Positions 24,659 to 34,282 of a stretch of 64,000 bases of DNA are shown in pieces. Origin of the DNA: Clostridia bacterium (GTDB taxonomy: Bacteria; Bacillota; Clostridia; Christensenellales; Aristaeellaceae); assembly GCA_017519405.1 (NCBI GenBank), contig JAFWSH010000007.1, positions 62,001 to 126,000 of the forward strand. The letters are read 5' to 3'. Each line of letters starts with the position of its first letter. The stretch's first letter is position 1. The notes under the pieces were generated by a model. The model did not search any database, was not told the DNA's origin, and worked only from the letters and a program-made list of their open reading frames with translations. The position numbers and the translations under genes were made by a program.

Positions 24659-24687
24659 ATTGTATCCTGAGATTGTGCTCCTGTCAA
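24659..24687 (-). promoter_or_regulatory. Promoter of amt-PII
   Basis: On the minus strand TTGACA (24687-24682), 17-base spacer, TACAAT (24664-24659). The transcription start is probably near 24652, giving a leader of about 95 bases. Confidence 0.8.
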
Positions 24688-24718
24688 GAGGCTGAACAAT
24701 CGAAATACATTGGCAGGG

Positions 24719-24730
24719 TCATTCCCACTC
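24719..24730. repeat. guaA-type attachment site, left end of element C
   Basis: GGTCATTCCCACTC (24717-24730) matches the 3' end of guaA at 40763-40776 (GGTCACTCCCACTC) in 13 of 14 bases, same orientation. Read on the minus strand it would encode the conserved EWE-stop end of GMP synthase. Confidence 0.65.
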
Positions 24731-24831
24731 TTCAAAACCTAACGCATTTCGTATAATTTCTGTGCGCTGTCGTCCAGTCTGTCGCTCTGATTCTCTGTGG
24801 TCTACCTGTTCCACTGCCTCTACGGCCTCCG

Positions 24832-24850
24832 GTTATCATTTTGTTATCAG
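24832..24850. other. Arm-type integrase site, left end of element C
   Basis: GTTATCATTTTGTTATCAG, two GTTATCA units, with an inverted TGATAAC at 24853-24859. It matches 40688-40706 at 18 of 19 positions. Confidence 0.6.
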
Positions 24851-24949
24851 GGTGATAACAGGGAGGCTGGCTGCTGCGGCGGATTGGGGATTTTCCGCAG
24901 GGATATTATACCGCAAAGAAAAAGCAGTTGCAAGTGCTGCAATAAACGA

Positions 24950-25003
24950 AAAAGCCGTGAGGCCCTCCCCCTTCTTTCAAGGGGAGCAAACCTCACGGCC
25001 TTT
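24950..25003 (-). terminator. Strong terminator after the GH3 operon
   Basis: GCCGTGAGG / CCTCACGGC with an inner CCCCCTT/AAGGGG stem; TTTTT on the minus strand and TTTT on the plus strand, so it can work in both directions. 24740-24948 otherwise holds only the arm-type site. Confidence 0.8.
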
Positions 25004-25021
25004 TGCTGTGCAATTCAGGGA

Positions 25022-25159
25022 TTACTTGAAGAACACCCGCGGGCAGTTGTAAGCTGGCCCATCATCTCTGCCGAATCCGTTGTAGCCGGGATCATAATCC
25101 AGCGCCAGAGACATAAGCTGGTTTCCCTCCGGGTCCATGATGGGCCGGCCCAGAGTCAG
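25022..25159 (-). pseudogene. C-terminal remnant of an unidentified gene
   Basis: An open 45-codon stretch directly after the GH3 stop, reading LTLGRPIMDPEGNQL ... NCPRVFFK then a stop. Composition and codon use look coding, but there is no start codon of its own near a ribosome site and I cannot name the family. It may be the tail of a gene deleted when GH3 was placed here. Confidence 0.3.
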
Positions 25160-28152
25160 GCATTTGCCTTTCTCTCCTTCAGGATAGTGCGAATCAGCAT
25201 GAATGCGAAGAAGACCATCAGCGCACCAAAGACCACATCCATGGCGATGAAGGCGTCCTGCCACCAGGTGCGCAGCTCCACTACCTTCACGTCCTCGCCC
25301 AGGCCATTCATCGCGTTGGAATTAGCCACGGTGTAGAGAATGCGCTTGGTCGATGCACGCATGGCGGAGACCATATCGGGGTTTTCCTTGTAGTTCTTCA
25401 GTTCAGCGGTCCACTTCTTGGCGTTGTTGCAGTCCCAGCTGTCACCGCCGGCCAGCACGCCCTGAACCACGTCCATGTAGTTGTTGGAATTGGAGAAGTC
25501 TGTCAGGACGAAGCCGCGCATGCCCCATTCCCCACGGAGGATGCCGGTGAGCAGGTTCTTGTCACCGCCGGCCCAGATACAGCCCAGGCGGTTGAAGGAG
25601 GTCATCACATTCCAGGCGCCGGCTTCAATGGGGTACTCAAACGCCTGTAGATAAATCTCGCGGGCGGCCTGCTCATTGGTCCATACACAGATGCCGTCGC
25701 GGCCGGTTTCGGCGTCATTAAGCGCAAAGTGCTTCAGATAGACATAGACGCCCTTGGACTGAATGCCCTCGGTTTCCGCCGCACAGATCTTTCCGGCAAT
25801 GAAGGGATCCTCGGAATAGTATTCGAAGTTGCGACCGTTGTAGGGGGTCCTGTGGACGTTGATGCCGTAGCCATAGAGGCCCGAGTAGACCGTATCAGAG
25901 GTCATCAGGCAGTCGTTCCCCAGGCTGACTCCCATGGCGCGCTCCAGGTCCAGGTCAAAGGTGGCAGCCCGGATGTCAGCGGAAGGATATCCCGTGGCGG
26001 AGGCACCGCCGGTGAGCTTGGCCGTGATGCCCTGGGGGCCGTTCTCATCCTTGGTGGCCGGCTTTCCGATGGAGGAAACCGATGCCGTGGAGTGATACCC
26101 CTGGCCAATCAGCTTGGTCATCTCCGTGAACTTCACCTGATCCAGCAGATCGTCCCAGGTATAGGCCACGCCGTCGATGACGCGGGTCCCGTCCAGCGGC
26201 ACGCCGATGAACTGTGCAATGGTCAGGGATCCCTCCTTGCCCATGGTGGGCATATCGGCTCCTGTCGGCATCTCGTAGACCGGCCCCGCCAGCTGGCTGA
26301 CGATGAAGTCATTCGCGGCCATCTGCACGGCCGCCTGATAGGTCTTTTCGGTGATCACAGCCTGCGGCATGGTGCCCTGCCAGTTGCTGCGGCTGACATA
26401 GACCACATCATTGGACGGGTCGTCATCCACCTTGTTCAGATCAGCGTGGTCCAGCTGATTCGTCACGGCGCTGCCGGTGACAGCTGTTGCATAAGTGGTC
26501 GTATCCATCTCCTTTACCTGGTACTGGACAGCCAGCCTGGCCTGGCCGCTGCCGGACATCCGGGTGAGATCCACGATGCCGTTGGAGGTGTCGCCCAATT
26601 CACTCTTCCGCATCAGGATGTTGTTGAGCGCCTCATGGGCGCCGTTGCCCGCGGCAAAATAATAGTTGCCGGCATCCACAATGTAGCTCTTTGCGCCGTT
26701 GGCGTCGTAGGTCCGCATTTCCGACTTGTCCACCGTGACGGTGACGACGGCGGTCTGACCGGGATCGATGGCCACCTTCTGGAAGCCCACCAACTCCACG
26801 GCTGCCTTCTCGATCCCGTTCTGCCTGTCATAGTCCGTGTAGGGGGACTGCATGTAGATCTGCACAACTTCCTTGCCTGCTGCGGAGCTCACATTCTTTA
26901 CCTGCACCGTGAATTCCAATGCGCTGCCTTTGTCCGTCATGCTGAGATCGCCATACTCAAAGGATGCATAGCTGAGGCCATACCCAAAGGGAAAGGCCAC
27001 TGTGGACGCATAGTCGTAGTCCCCCGCATTCCCGTTGCCCAGCACGACGTCCTCATAGCGGGTCTCATAGTAGCGGTATCCCACATAGATGCCTTCCTGG
27101 TATACGATGTAATACTCGTTGCACAGGTTCTTGAATGCCAGCCCCGCCTCAGATGCGTTGAGCCAGGAGGTGACATGGGCGTTCTGGATGGCCGGAGAGG
27201 TCAGATTGTCATAGCAGAAGGTGTCCACCAGATGACCGCTCGGGTTGGCCTTGCCGCAGAGCAGGTCGCCGAGGGCCTCGATTCCGTATGTGCCCACCTC
27301 ACCCACAAGCAGGCAGGCGTCAATGCTGTAGTCCACACCGCAGATGGCAGGTTCAAGGAAGTCCATCTCCAGCGCATTGGCGGAGTTCAGCAGTACAACG
27401 ATCTTCCGGATGGTTCCCGCTGCCTTCATCTCCGCGAGCCGTCCCAGCAGAGCACGCTCCTCAGCGGTAAGGGAGAGGATATTGCCGTCCCCATCCCCTG
27501 CATTGAACCAGGGCAGATCGTTGCCCTCTCCGCAGAGCCGGCCAAAGGCAACAATCGCCGCGTCGCCGTAATCCCCCACGGAATTCCACTCCCGGTCGCT
27601 GTAGACAGAGAGCGGCGCTTCATTTGTTCTGTAGCCGCTGTTGTCAAATATGTAGTTATTCAAGGCGCCGACGGCCTGGGTGCGGCGGAAGTCCTTCCCC
27701 GCCCCTGTGGTGTAGAACTCCCACATAACACCATTGACCTGGAAGCCGTCTGCTTCAAGGGCCTCCCTCAGCGTCGGCGACTTGGAGTCGTCCATCTGTC
27801 CGGAGCCGCTTCCGCCATAGATGAAATCAGCACTGCCCACACTGAAGAGTGTGACCCTGGAGCCTTCCGCCAGCGGCAGCGCATTGCCCCGGTTGAGCAT
27901 CAGGGTGGCGCCGTTTTCTTCCACCGCGATGCATACAGCCCTGGCGGCAGCCTCCTGGGAGTTGCTGTCCGCATAATCCGGCGCAAAGTACACCACGCCC
28001 TCAGTGGTGATGGTCTCGGAGGACTTGGTGCCCAGAACCATATCCAGAATCGTGGCATACTGGTCGGCAATGGGGCCGCCGATGATGGAGACCGCAAACA
28101 GCAGCGCGCAGAGGCCCGTTAGGATACTGTACAGAATCTTTCTTTTCTTCAT
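25156..28152 (-). CDS. Domain-permuted GH3 glycoside hydrolase, membrane-anchored
   Basis: A 998-residue enzyme of the beta-glucosidase/xylosidase family 3 with inverted domain order. After an N-terminal hydrophobic helix (residues 7-27) comes the GH3 C-terminal alpha/beta sandwich (ENGATLMLNRGNALPL, FSVGSADFIYGGSGSG). Next is a fibronectin III-like domain (about 400-500), then the TIM barrel with GPQGI, EYYSEDPFIAGKICA, YLKHFALND and the nucleophile Asp885 in GFVLTDF. A C-terminal transmembrane helix (MDVVFGALMVFFAFMLIRTIL) ends the protein. It probably works at the cell surface on oligosaccharides. The start is ATG 28152 after GGAGGAGA. It lies downstream of the LytTR pair and the lipoprotein. 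Permuted GH3 enzymes are known from ruminal Clostridia. Confidence 0.88.
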   Translation of the reverse strand: MKKRKILYSILTGLCALLFAVSIIGGPIADQYATILDMVLGTKSSETITTEGVVYFAPDYADSNSQEAAARAVCIAVEENGATLMLNRGNALPLAEGSRVTLFSVGSADFIYGGSGSGQMDDSKSPTLREALEADGFQVNGVMWEFYTTGAGKDFRRTQAVGALNNYIFDNSGYRTNEAPLSVYSDREWNSVGDYGDAAIVAFGRLCGEGNDLPWFNAGDGDGNILSLTAEERALLGRLAEMKAAGTIRKIVVLLNSANALEMDFLEPAICGVDYSIDACLLVGEVGTYGIEALGDLLCGKANPSGHLVDTFCYDNLTSPAIQNAHVTSWLNASEAGLAFKNLCNEYYIVYQEGIYVGYRYYETRYEDVVLGNGNAGDYDYASTVAFPFGYGLSYASFEYGDLSMTDKGSALEFTVQVKNVSSAAGKEVVQIYMQSPYTDYDRQNGIEKAAVELVGFQKVAIDPGQTAVVTVTVDKSEMRTYDANGAKSYIVDAGNYYFAAGNGAHEALNNILMRKSELGDTSNGIVDLTRMSGSGQARLAVQYQVKEMDTTTYATAVTGSAVTNQLDHADLNKVDDDPSNDVVYVSRSNWQGTMPQAVITEKTYQAAVQMAANDFIVSQLAGPVYEMPTGADMPTMGKEGSLTIAQFIGVPLDGTRVIDGVAYTWDDLLDQVKFTEMTKLIGQGYHSTASVSSIGKPATKDENGPQGITAKLTGGASATGYPSADIRAATFDLDLERAMGVSLGNDCLMTSDTVYSGLYGYGINVHRTPYNGRNFEYYSEDPFIAGKICAAETEGIQSKGVYVYLKHFALNDAETGRDGICVWTNEQAAREIYLQAFEYPIEAGAWNVMTSFNRLGCIWAGGDKNLLTGILRGEWGMRGFVLTDFSNSNNYMDVVQGVLAGGDSWDCNNAKKWTAELKNYKENPDMVSAMRASTKRILYTVANSNAMNGLGEDVKVVELRTWWQDAFIAMDVVFGALMVFFAFMLIRTILKERKANA

Positions 28153-28259
28153 AACGATCTCTCCTCCCGATCGGCAGCAGAACTGATCACGTGGTCAAGG
28201 GGAAGAAACGGCCGCCGTACTGTCTGCACAGCCCGGCGGCCGGAGATAGCCGGTTCAGC

Positions 28260-28829
28260 TCAGGCCCCGATGGTCGGCACGGCCAGAGCCGGCATGTCGT
28301 AGATCTGGGGAACCAGCGTGCTGTCCATGGGATCAAGGGCGGGATCCTCCACCACCACGACGTACTCCAGGGCATAGGCAGCCATGAAGGCATCGCGGTC
28401 CATGCCGACCAGGTCGGTCATGGTATCCGTCCAGTTGGCGGTATCCAGCACCTGGGCGCCTTTGTTGCGGACGAACCGCTGACCCTGCTGGGTGTAGTAG
28501 ATCCGGTCGGCAGGAGCCAGGGTCACATCGCGGTGGCTGGTTTCCTCGTCCTCGGGATCCGCATCGGTCCAACTGCCGGTGAAGACCATCAGCAGAGTGC
28601 CGCGGAGGTTCAGATCGGCGGCGCCGAAGGCATCCATCCGGTAGATCAGCTCGTAAGTTCCGTCTTCTTTCAGGTTCAGGGTCCAGGTGTCGTTGGTGTA
28701 CCAGTTGACCTGCTCGATGACACCGGGTGTGGCGGTGACGAAGCTCTTGCCCGAGATGCCGTCAGCAACGGCGGAGCAGGCAGCCAGGACGAGAACCAGG
28801 GCAATGATGAGCGCAGCGATCTTCTTCAT
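28260..28829 (-). CDS. Putative lipoprotein of unknown function
   Basis: A 189-residue protein from ATG 28829, eight bases after AGGAAGG. The signal peptide is MKKIAALIIALVLVLAAC with a lipobox-like LAAC, so lipid attachment at Cys18 is likely. The rest is soluble and lacks a domain I recognise; segments such as WTLNLKEDGTYELIYRM and TGSWTDAD look like a lipocalin-like or beta-rich fold. It sits between the sensor kinase and GH3, so it may bind the oligosaccharide or its product, or modulate the sensor. Confidence 0.65.
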   Translation of the reverse strand: MKKIAALIIALVLVLAACSAVADGISGKSFVTATPGVIEQVNWYTNDTWTLNLKEDGTYELIYRMDAFGAADLNLRGTLLMVFTGSWTDADPEDEETSHRDVTLAPADRIYYTQQGQRFVRNKGAQVLDTANWTDTMTDLVGMDRDAFMAAYALEYVVVVEDPALDPMDSTLVPQIYDMPALAVPTIGA

Positions 28830-28895
28830 GGGGGGTACCTTCCTTTCTTTCGTCTGCCGGCGCTGTCCGGCGCTGGCTTGCAGGCTGAGAATAAC

Positions 28896-28926
28896 AAAAG
28901 TGCGGCAGGCCTTCAAGGCTTACCGC
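28896..28926 (-). terminator. Terminator after the histidine kinase gene
   Basis: Minus-strand stem GCGG.A.GCCTT / AGGC.T.CCGC followed by ACTTTTG. It separates the signalling genes from the lipoprotein-GH3 pair. Confidence 0.6.
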
Positions 28927-28953
28927 ATATCTTTGCTTTTCCGCATCATATCC

Positions 28954-30261
28954 TTACGGTCCGGCGGGATCCAGCAGGAGAATATCGACGCTGAACAGGC
29001 TTCCCGTCTGCTGGGCTGACAGAGTTCCTCCGTATTTCTCCGCGATCCGCTCCATGCTTCTCATGCCGAAGCCGTGCCATTCCGGGTCTCCTGCAGACTT
29101 GGGCATTCCTTCCTCAAAGGGGATGACCCCCGCACAGGGGTTTTCCGTATGGATGGCTGTCATGTTCCCGGTTCTCCGGACGGTGAGCGTGACAAAGCGC
29201 TCCATATCCTCCGGAAGGCCGCTCACTGCCTCGATCGCATTGGACAGGAGGTTGCTGAACAGAGTAAAGAGATCCAGCTCCTCCACAAAGCGCAGCGCCT
29301 CGCCGTCCACCATACAGGTCAGCAGAGTCTTCCTGGCCTGGCATTGCATCCGCTTCTCCGTCAGGACCACATCCAGCGCCTCAATGCCGGTGTGCGTCTG
29401 GGCGTCGTACCCCGCCACCTCTGATTCCAGGCGCTCGATCTGCTCCCGGGGCACGTACGGCGTCAGCGTAGTCAGCATTTTGTGAAGGTCATGATACTTC
29501 TCATTGACCATCTGCACATGGTCGCGGTTGGTCTCATACTGGACGCGCTGCAGGTGCATCATCTCCCGCATGGTGTCCACATCATGGGTCAGACGGGCAT
29601 TGGCCGTAGTGGCATACTGAAGCAGCAGCAGCATGACGCTGATGAGCATCGCGTACAAGTTCTCTGCAATCTGGGCCATGGCATTCCTGCTGGTATTGTC
29701 GTTGGTCAGCCGGCCCATGCCGATGCAGACCAGGAGCACTGCCAGCGACAGGAGGGCTTTGTTGCGATTATCCAGATAATCCTCGCCGCGGCCGGCCTTG
29801 TCCCGGAAAAACACAAACAGGATCGCCATGGCCAGTGCCAGCAGCGCGGCCTGGATGCTCAGGTTCAGAAAGGCCCCGGCCTCCTGCGTGGTTTTACCGG
29901 CCAGCAGGAGAATGATCCCCTTGCCGTGCCCTGTCAGATCCTGGACCGCGTAACCCGATGATGAGATGAGCATCACGGTCCAGATGCCTGCGTCAAAGCA
30001 GAAACAGGTGCCCAGGATGATCAGGCCGTAGATCAGGATCACCGTGGCCAGAGAGATCAAGCCCTGACTGAGGAATCCGGCCATTGATCCATACAGCAAT
30101 AAGGGGATAAAAGAACTGATGAGTGCTCCGGATATCACGGCTGCCGCGTAGCGGATCCGGAAATGCTCCCGGCGCTTCACATGGCGGGAAAACACCAGGA
30201 GCGCCAGAAATGCGGAGACAAAGATCGGCGCGACACGCCATAGCAAGGTACCTGCGCTCAT
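28954..30261 (-). CDS. AgrC/GHKL-type sensor histidine kinase
   Basis: A 435-residue kinase. The N-terminal half has six to seven transmembrane helices (to about residue 215). A coiled segment leads to the phosphoacceptor region YHDLHKML (His at about 263). The GHKL ATPase has N-box LFTLFSNLLSNAIEAV and the G-box HGFGMRSMERIAEKYGG. It phosphorylates the overlapping LytTR regulator (start ATG 30261 overlaps its stop). Unlike most AgrC proteins, no peptide-signal gene is seen nearby, and the neighbours are glycosidases, so a sugar signal is possible. Confidence 0.85.
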   Translation of the reverse strand: MSAGTLLWRVAPIFVSAFLALLVFSRHVKRREHFRIRYAAAVISGALISSFIPLLLYGSMAGFLSQGLISLATVILIYGLIILGTCFCFDAGIWTVMLISSSGYAVQDLTGHGKGIILLLAGKTTQEAGAFLNLSIQAALLALAMAILFVFFRDKAGRGEDYLDNRNKALLSLAVLLVCIGMGRLTNDNTSRNAMAQIAENLYAMLISVMLLLLQYATTANARLTHDVDTMREMMHLQRVQYETNRDHVQMVNEKYHDLHKMLTTLTPYVPREQIERLESEVAGYDAQTHTGIEALDVVLTEKRMQCQARKTLLTCMVDGEALRFVEELDLFTLFSNLLSNAIEAVSGLPEDMERFVTLTVRRTGNMTAIHTENPCAGVIPFEEGMPKSAGDPEWHGFGMRSMERIAEKYGGTLSAQQTGSLFSVDILLLDPAGP

Positions 30262-30971
30262 CTGCTCCCTCCCTGATACTGCGCCAGTGCGGACAGAAAA
30301 TCCTTGCGCTTGGGCCGGCTGATGGCCAGCTCATCTGTGCCGACAGAGACGAAGTCTCCCCGCACAGCGGTGACATACTTCAAATTGACCAGATAGCAGG
30401 AATTGCACCGGATGAAGTTTTCCCCCTGCAGCTGTTCTTCAAAGCCGGTCAGCGAGCCCCAGACCTGGAACACCCGGTCCCGTGTGTGCACCTGCACATC
30501 ATGGCCGGAGATCTCGATGAACATCACCTCATCGGAACGCACCCGTTCCGCCTGGTCACGGGTCTTCAGCGTGAGCCACACGCCCTGGCGCTCATGCGAC
30601 AGCATGCGCATGGCATTGCCCAGCTTGGCCGCGAAGGAGTCGTAGCGGATGGGCTTCAGGATATAGTCGAATGCATGAACGCCATATCCCTCCATGGCAT
30701 ATTGAGAGAGGCTGGTGATAAAGATGATCATCACGTGCTGATCCCGCTCCCGGATCTTTCGGGCCGCCTCCATGCCGGTCATGTCCGGCAGCTGGATGTC
30801 CAGTAGCAGCAGGTCCACATCGCAGCGATAGTTATCCAGAAGATTCATCGCATGGGTAAAGGACCGGATGGCCAGGGATACCCCGGGCGTCTCTTCCTCG
30901 TACCTTTTCAGAAAGCCGGTCAGGCGGTCGAGCTGCTCCGCTTCATCCTCCAGGATCATCACCCGGATCAT
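30258..30971 (-). CDS. LytTR-family response regulator
   Basis: A 237-residue regulator. The receiver domain at about 1-120 has acidic residues EDE, the phosphoacceptor Asp in LLLLDIQLPD (about 54) and Lys in YILKPI. A LytTR DNA-binding domain follows at about 140-235 (EVMFIEISGHDVQVHTRD, then FIRCNSCYLVNLKYV). The start is ATG 30971 after GAGGTGA. Direct repeats of the LytTR-site type lie upstream of the divergent-by-context GH106 gene (34283-34315), a plausible target. A promoter lies at 31009-31038. Confidence 0.9.
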   Translation of the reverse strand: MIRVMILEDEAEQLDRLTGFLKRYEEETPGVSLAIRSFTHAMNLLDNYRCDVDLLLLDIQLPDMTGMEAARKIRERDQHVMIIFITSLSQYAMEGYGVHAFDYILKPIRYDSFAAKLGNAMRMLSHERQGVWLTLKTRDQAERVRSDEVMFIEISGHDVQVHTRDRVFQVWGSLTGFEEQLQGENFIRCNSCYLVNLKYVTAVRGDFVSVGTDELAISRPKRKDFLSALAQYQGGSR

Positions 30972-31008
30972 GCCGTCACCTCGTTTGCTGTGAGAAATCG
31001 GTGGGATT

Positions 31009-31038
31009 ATTATAACACAGCAAGGCGTTCGGTGACAA
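31009..31038 (-). promoter_or_regulatory. Promoter of the LytTR two-component operon
   Basis: On the minus strand TTGTCA (31038-31033), 18-base spacer, TATAAT (31014-31009), about 38 bases before the regulator start. Confidence 0.65.
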
Positions 31039-31108
31039 TGGATCAATTGGAACAATCAGCCTGAGTCAACGGGCTGTGAACACGGGCCGGGTCCCGGTCT
31101 TCCTGTGT

Positions 31109-34100
31109 TCACTCCAGGATTATGGTGTCAAGGTAGGGGATCAGTATGGCCTGCACCAAGCCATAGCCGCGGTAGGACACATCATAGCCTGCCCAGTTTC
31201 CGACGTCACTGGATTCTTTCAGGTCTCCCCGTTCAAGCTGGATATTGGTCAGATTTGAGCTGTACTCGATCTCGATGGTGTTCGTGCCGTCCATCAGAAC
31301 AGGTCCGATGTCAACCACCGGCCTGTTCCAGTTGACAGCCAGCTCCACTCCGTTCACCTTCAGCTTCATGCTCTGGACCAGTGTGCCAAAGTCCAGATAC
31401 GCGCCTGAGGCGCCAGCATCCCACTGGAACTCAGCCCGATAGTATCCCTTGCCGGAGACAGACCGGCCGATCCCGTGGATCCTGTTCCATGGGACCAGGT
31501 GCTCCAGATCAACGGTGACCGGCGTTTTCTCTGTGGCAATGGTATGCTCCACCGTCTCGACGCCATTCACCGTCTCCCGGCGGAAAACCTCCTCGCCCGG
31601 CGTCCAGCTTTCCACGGTCAGTGTCCAGCCCGTGATTTCCGAAATCTCCGGCAATTCAATGCGTTCAGAGATGCTGCGCCCGTCGCTCAGCGATGCCGTC
31701 AGGCTGCCGCTCTCCACACTGCGGAGAACCAGTCCTTCTTCCGTCCTGACTGCGCGGTACGCATTGGTTTCCATCGCATGTACCGGGACTTCTTCAGCCG
31801 GGCAAAGGGCATACAGCGCCACGTCCCCGTAGGAAAGCGTGACAGGAAATGCCGTCTTCCCCTCCTGATGCCGGTAAGCGGCAAGCTCCGTGACCTTTCC
31901 GGACCAGCTGTCAATGACATAAGGGATGTACAATCCCTCCACGACCATCTGGACAGCGGCTGCCGTTCCATGCCCGGATCCGGCGGTATGGTCCTCCCCG
32001 CAGTACAGGTCGGGGCAGTAATTGTAGACATACAGGTAGCGCACATCCCCATCCTGGCGGACTTGTGTCAGCAGCTGCCCGTTCGGCTCGGAGAAACCGG
32101 CATAGGGAACCACGCCGAGCCTGCGCAGCGCATCAGCCGTCTCATCAGCGGAAGCCACGGATGCCACGGTATCCAGAGAACGCATCTCAGCCAGGCAGGC
32201 AGACAGCTGTTCTTCTTTTCCGTCGTTGTACGGCGTTTGGGAGGCCGCATCGCCAACAATAACGATCTTCAGCCCCTGATTCGCCCAGGACAGCAGTTTT
32301 TCAGCCCCCTCAGCAGTCAGCCAGCTCTCATACAGAACAACCGCCTTGTAGCCGGCCTGTTCGATGGTCCCGGTCTCCGGGTTGAAGAAAACCTCGTCCG
32401 AGAACAGGAATTCCGGGCTGAAATAATCATACGTGTATCCGTTGTCCTGCAGGCAATAGGAGGGGAAATACCCCGGAATGCTCTCGTGCCGCAGCAGCCA
32501 GTTCTGATGAACCTGCTTCCCGGCAGCTGTTGGGGCCAGGATAAGCTGGCCATACGCTATATGAGGGATACCCACATCCGTTCTGGACACACCTTCCCGG
32601 AGGAGCTGCTGGATCCGGCCAAGGTGATCGTTGAACGCGGCGAAGTCATCATAACCGGGTTCCCGCAGACCCAGCACCTGGAATGAATTCTGGCTCCTGA
32701 ACCCGGGCCAGTCCACACTGATGGATTCAGGCGCCCACTGGGATGTCCAGATATGCCAGTTGATCCGGCTGATGCCTGCACTGTACAGCACATAGGCTTC
32801 CCGGGCCCAGGTCTGGAAGTCGTACACATAGCTGTAACCGGGCAGGGCAGACGTCTCAGCGGACAGGATCTTGTTCTGCAGATGCGCTCCACCCGTCCAT
32901 AGCCGGTACATATCCACCTGGTTGACCTGGTTCAGGTTTTCTGTCTCCGGATAATCAACCGCCATCTCCGGTTCGGAGATCTCCAGATACTTCCCGTATG
33001 AAATCTGCGCCCTCAGCCTGATGCCGTAGGTGTGCAGCCATTCGGCGAAAGGACGGAGCAGGTTCTCCATGTACAGTTCTGTCAGCACGTCGTGATAATC
33101 GTTCAGGATCTCCCGGGCCAGCACAGCGTCTGTGAGATTGTACTTGCCATATGCCTCCGGGTGGGCGTCGATCCCCTTGGGTTCGGGCAGACCGATGCCG
33201 AGGATCAGATAGGGGCGGAAGTCATAGCCCTTCCGGCGGATGAATTCGTCGGCAAAATCGACACTCCACATCAGGAATCCGTCTCCCGTGCTGTACTCCA
33301 GGGAATCCATGAAGACCTGCACGTCGCCGGCTGCGATTTTCTCATTCAGGGCCGCATCATTCAGGATGTGTGCCTCCCAATAGGCCTCCAGGCCCAGCAG
33401 GCCAGCCCGGTCGAAATAATTGATGCAGTAGGACGCCTCCGCAGCCGGCTCCGATTTCTGCGCCGTCCCCTGCATGAAGTAGAACATCAGGTAATAGTCT
33501 CCATCCTCCGGCGCAGTCCATGTCAGGCTGCCGGTGTGACGGGCCTCGTCCAGGATCACCAGGTCTGTCAGGTCAATGATCCCGTCAGGGTCGACCTCCT
33601 TGGCTCGGGTCTCATTGCCGGAGGCTGCCTTTTTGTAGGCATAGGCGCCGATGAAGACCGCCTTGTCCCGCAGCGTCGTTTTCCTGGTCTTCCCGGAGGC
33701 ATCAATCGCCTGAACGCTGGCCGGCAGCGGTCCGTCAAAGCGCTCACCAGCCGAGAGTTTGGCGGTGGTGTAGACCACGCACTGGCTTGCCGCCATGGAA
33801 TCGGGATCCAGGCCCGGATAGTTGGCCGTGGACCAGTTGGTTCCGGAGGTGATCCCGACGGTCATACCCAGATCCAGGCATCTGTTCAGCACGAGATGGA
33901 AGTCATGATCCCACTGTGCCGTGCCATAGCCGTAAACCGATGCATCCAGCCTGAACAGATTCAGCTGGCAGAGTTCCAGCCCCCTGTATCCGGCATCATA
34001 TGCCGCCTGGATCTCCTCCAGCAGGGTCTCATCCGTATGGGCCCCCTCGGCCATCCACCATCGCGCCTCTGTACGGTAGGCGATGTCAGGACTGAGATAG

Positions 34101-34198
34101 CGGCTCTCAAGGGACGCAGCAAAACCATCCTCCCCGCTGGCTGTGCACAGACAGCCGAGCAGCAGGATCGTTAGGCACAGGCTGAGCAACTGCTTCAT
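31109..34198 (-). CDS. GH106-like glycoside hydrolase (putative alpha-L-rhamnosidase), secreted
   Basis: A 1029-residue protein. The signal peptide (MKQLLSLCLTILLLGCLC) contains a possible lipobox LLGC. The N-terminal barrel shows the pattern ARWWMAEGAHTDETLLEEI ... AGYRGLELC, typical of GH106-like proteins (aromatic WW, then GG-x-E after about 30 residues). TSGTNWSTANYPG, DSLEYSTGDGF and NWHIWTSQWAPESI are likely active-site loops. The C-terminal part is beta-rich with a jelly-roll (about 880-1020). The substrate is inferred as a rhamnose-containing plant polysaccharide; certainty is moderate. The start is ATG 34198 after AAAGGAG. The promoter region carries LytTR-type direct repeats. Confidence 0.7.
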   Translation of the reverse strand: MKQLLSLCLTILLLGCLCTASGEDGFAASLESRYLSPDIAYRTEARWWMAEGAHTDETLLEEIQAAYDAGYRGLELCQLNLFRLDASVYGYGTAQWDHDFHLVLNRCLDLGMTVGITSGTNWSTANYPGLDPDSMAASQCVVYTTAKLSAGERFDGPLPASVQAIDASGKTRKTTLRDKAVFIGAYAYKKAASGNETRAKEVDPDGIIDLTDLVILDEARHTGSLTWTAPEDGDYYLMFYFMQGTAQKSEPAAEASYCINYFDRAGLLGLEAYWEAHILNDAALNEKIAAGDVQVFMDSLEYSTGDGFLMWSVDFADEFIRRKGYDFRPYLILGIGLPEPKGIDAHPEAYGKYNLTDAVLAREILNDYHDVLTELYMENLLRPFAEWLHTYGIRLRAQISYGKYLEISEPEMAVDYPETENLNQVNQVDMYRLWTGGAHLQNKILSAETSALPGYSYVYDFQTWAREAYVLYSAGISRINWHIWTSQWAPESISVDWPGFRSQNSFQVLGLREPGYDDFAAFNDHLGRIQQLLREGVSRTDVGIPHIAYGQLILAPTAAGKQVHQNWLLRHESIPGYFPSYCLQDNGYTYDYFSPEFLFSDEVFFNPETGTIEQAGYKAVVLYESWLTAEGAEKLLSWANQGLKIVIVGDAASQTPYNDGKEEQLSACLAEMRSLDTVASVASADETADALRRLGVVPYAGFSEPNGQLLTQVRQDGDVRYLYVYNYCPDLYCGEDHTAGSGHGTAAAVQMVVEGLYIPYVIDSWSGKVTELAAYRHQEGKTAFPVTLSYGDVALYALCPAEEVPVHAMETNAYRAVRTEEGLVLRSVESGSLTASLSDGRSISERIELPEISEITGWTLTVESWTPGEEVFRRETVNGVETVEHTIATEKTPVTVDLEHLVPWNRIHGIGRSVSGKGYYRAEFQWDAGASGAYLDFGTLVQSMKLKVNGVELAVNWNRPVVDIGPVLMDGTNTIEIEYSSNLTNIQLERGDLKESSDVGNWAGYDVSYRGYGLVQAILIPYLDTIILE

Positions 34199-34282
34199 GG
34201 TCAGATCTCCTTTCAGATGGTGGTATAAATACAGGAATTGCGACAATGATTCATACAAGGAAAATGAATACTGCCGCAACAG

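Noticed and set aside
31076..31112. Terminator after the GH106 gene
   Set aside because: GTGAACAC/GTGTTCAC forms a hairpin over the gene end, but no T-run follows on the minus strand; not strong enough to list.
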